From contig CAZIMT010000199.1 in assembly GCA_964540295.1 (NCBI GenBank), positions 1 through 5,013 of the forward strand: a DNA stretch of 5,013 nucleotides, read 5' to 3'. Positions 4,791 to 5,013 of the stretch are shown one piece after another. The position numbers and the translations under genes were made by a program. The stretch comes from CAZCPB01 sp964540295 (GTDB taxonomy: Bacteria; Planctomycetota; Phycisphaerae; Phycisphaerales; UBA1924). Each line of letters starts with the position of its first letter. Position 1 is the first letter of the stretch. The notes below the pieces were generated by a model, which saw nothing but the letters and a program-made list of their open reading frames with translations, was not told where the DNA came from and did no database searches.

Positions 4791-5013
4791 TGTAAGTCAT
4801 CGTCAACCGGCAGCCGCGGCCGATCACCGTATCGCCGTCTACCTCGGCTGCATCGAACGCGCCAACGACCGCGGCGGCCACACGCTCTACTGCTCGCTCG
4901 TCTACATCGAGCTCGACAGTGTGATCGGCTTGGTCCACCGCTAACTCATGCCCACCTATGAGGAGCGGCTGGTCTGGGGCATCGGCGATGGCCACGGCCT
5001 GCGCTGCCACGCG
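4783..5013 (+). pseudogene. Nitrilase-family carbon-nitrogen hydrolase fragment with a stop at the catalytic Lys
   Basis: Members of this family hydrolyse nitriles or amides with a Glu-Lys-Cys triad in the cytoplasm. The fragment reads AAAADHRIAVYLGCIER, then GGHTLYCSLVYIELD, then GLVHR, TAA, LMPTYEERLVWGIGDGHGLR. The family pattern around the catalytic lysine is HRKLMPTxxERLVWGxGDGxGL, so the TAA at 4942-4944 replaces exactly that Lys codon. Of 39 codons before the stop, 36 end in G or C by hand count, confirming the frame. The N-terminal third, with the catalytic Glu, is absent: upstream sequence belongs to an opposing ORF. Similarity is clear from about 4810, and a GP at 4783-4788 may be the family's conserved GP before it. 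The rest, including the Cys, lies beyond the window. It has no visible start and cannot encode an active enzyme as read. Confidence 0.8.

Noticed and set aside
4510..5010. Minus-strand ORF of 166 codons
   Set aside because: Its first half is antisense to the nitrilase fragment and its second half lies over the 40-residue ORF and the non-coding stretch. Its third codon positions are clearly less GC-rich than the nitrilase frame.

Overview
This window is GC-rich DNA from what is probably an accessory, gene-decaying region of a high-GC bacterium. The GC-rich third codon positions and the mix of a large serine recombinase, small basic proteins and helix-turn-helix (HTH) proteins without obvious relatives would fit a planctomycete such as a Gemmataceae member. 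That placement is a weak inference, because no marker gene is present. No rRNA, tRNA or CRISPR array was seen.

Layout. On the minus strand, 1788 down to 1, three genes run in the same direction: a protein resembling DUF3102 (799-1788), a small protein (588-698, perhaps from 758) and a large serine recombinase cut by the window edge (1-619). The recombinase start overlaps the small gene. A divergent intergenic region with an inverted repeat (1854-1877) separates this unit from a plus-strand pair: a 33-residue ORF (1891-1992) coupled by an ATGA overlap to a longer basic protein (from 1989). A lower-GC stretch without a convincing gene (about 2400-2700) follows. Next is a minus-strand unit of a 117-residue hypothetical protein (3009-3362) and a small winged-helix/HTH protein (2707-3012), also joined by ATGA, with a short ORF (3328-3435) overlapping its upstream end. 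From 3600 to 4346 there are two weak opposing hypothetical ORFs. The right end holds a non-coding stretch with a hairpin and direct repeats, a 40-residue minus-strand ORF (4668-4790), and a fragment of a nitrilase-family carbon-nitrogen hydrolase on the plus strand (4783 to the edge).

The most striking property of the window is that almost every recognisable gene is broken by a single-step lesion: in-frame stops at 735-737, 89-91, 1590-1592, 2046-2048 and 4942-4944, and one-base frameshifts near 1631, 1205-1209, 2788-2790 and possibly 3330-3362. In each case protein-like sequence continues past the lesion. The reading I favour is a decaying mobile or accessory region; low-quality, homopolymer-error-prone sequence is the main alternative. 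The recombinase, the HTH proteins and the truncated nitrilase suggest remnants of integrated elements inserted next to each other. I did not find strong evidence of an intact new system. The best leads are the pair of palindromes embedded in the DUF3102-like gene, and the coupled small-gene pairs.
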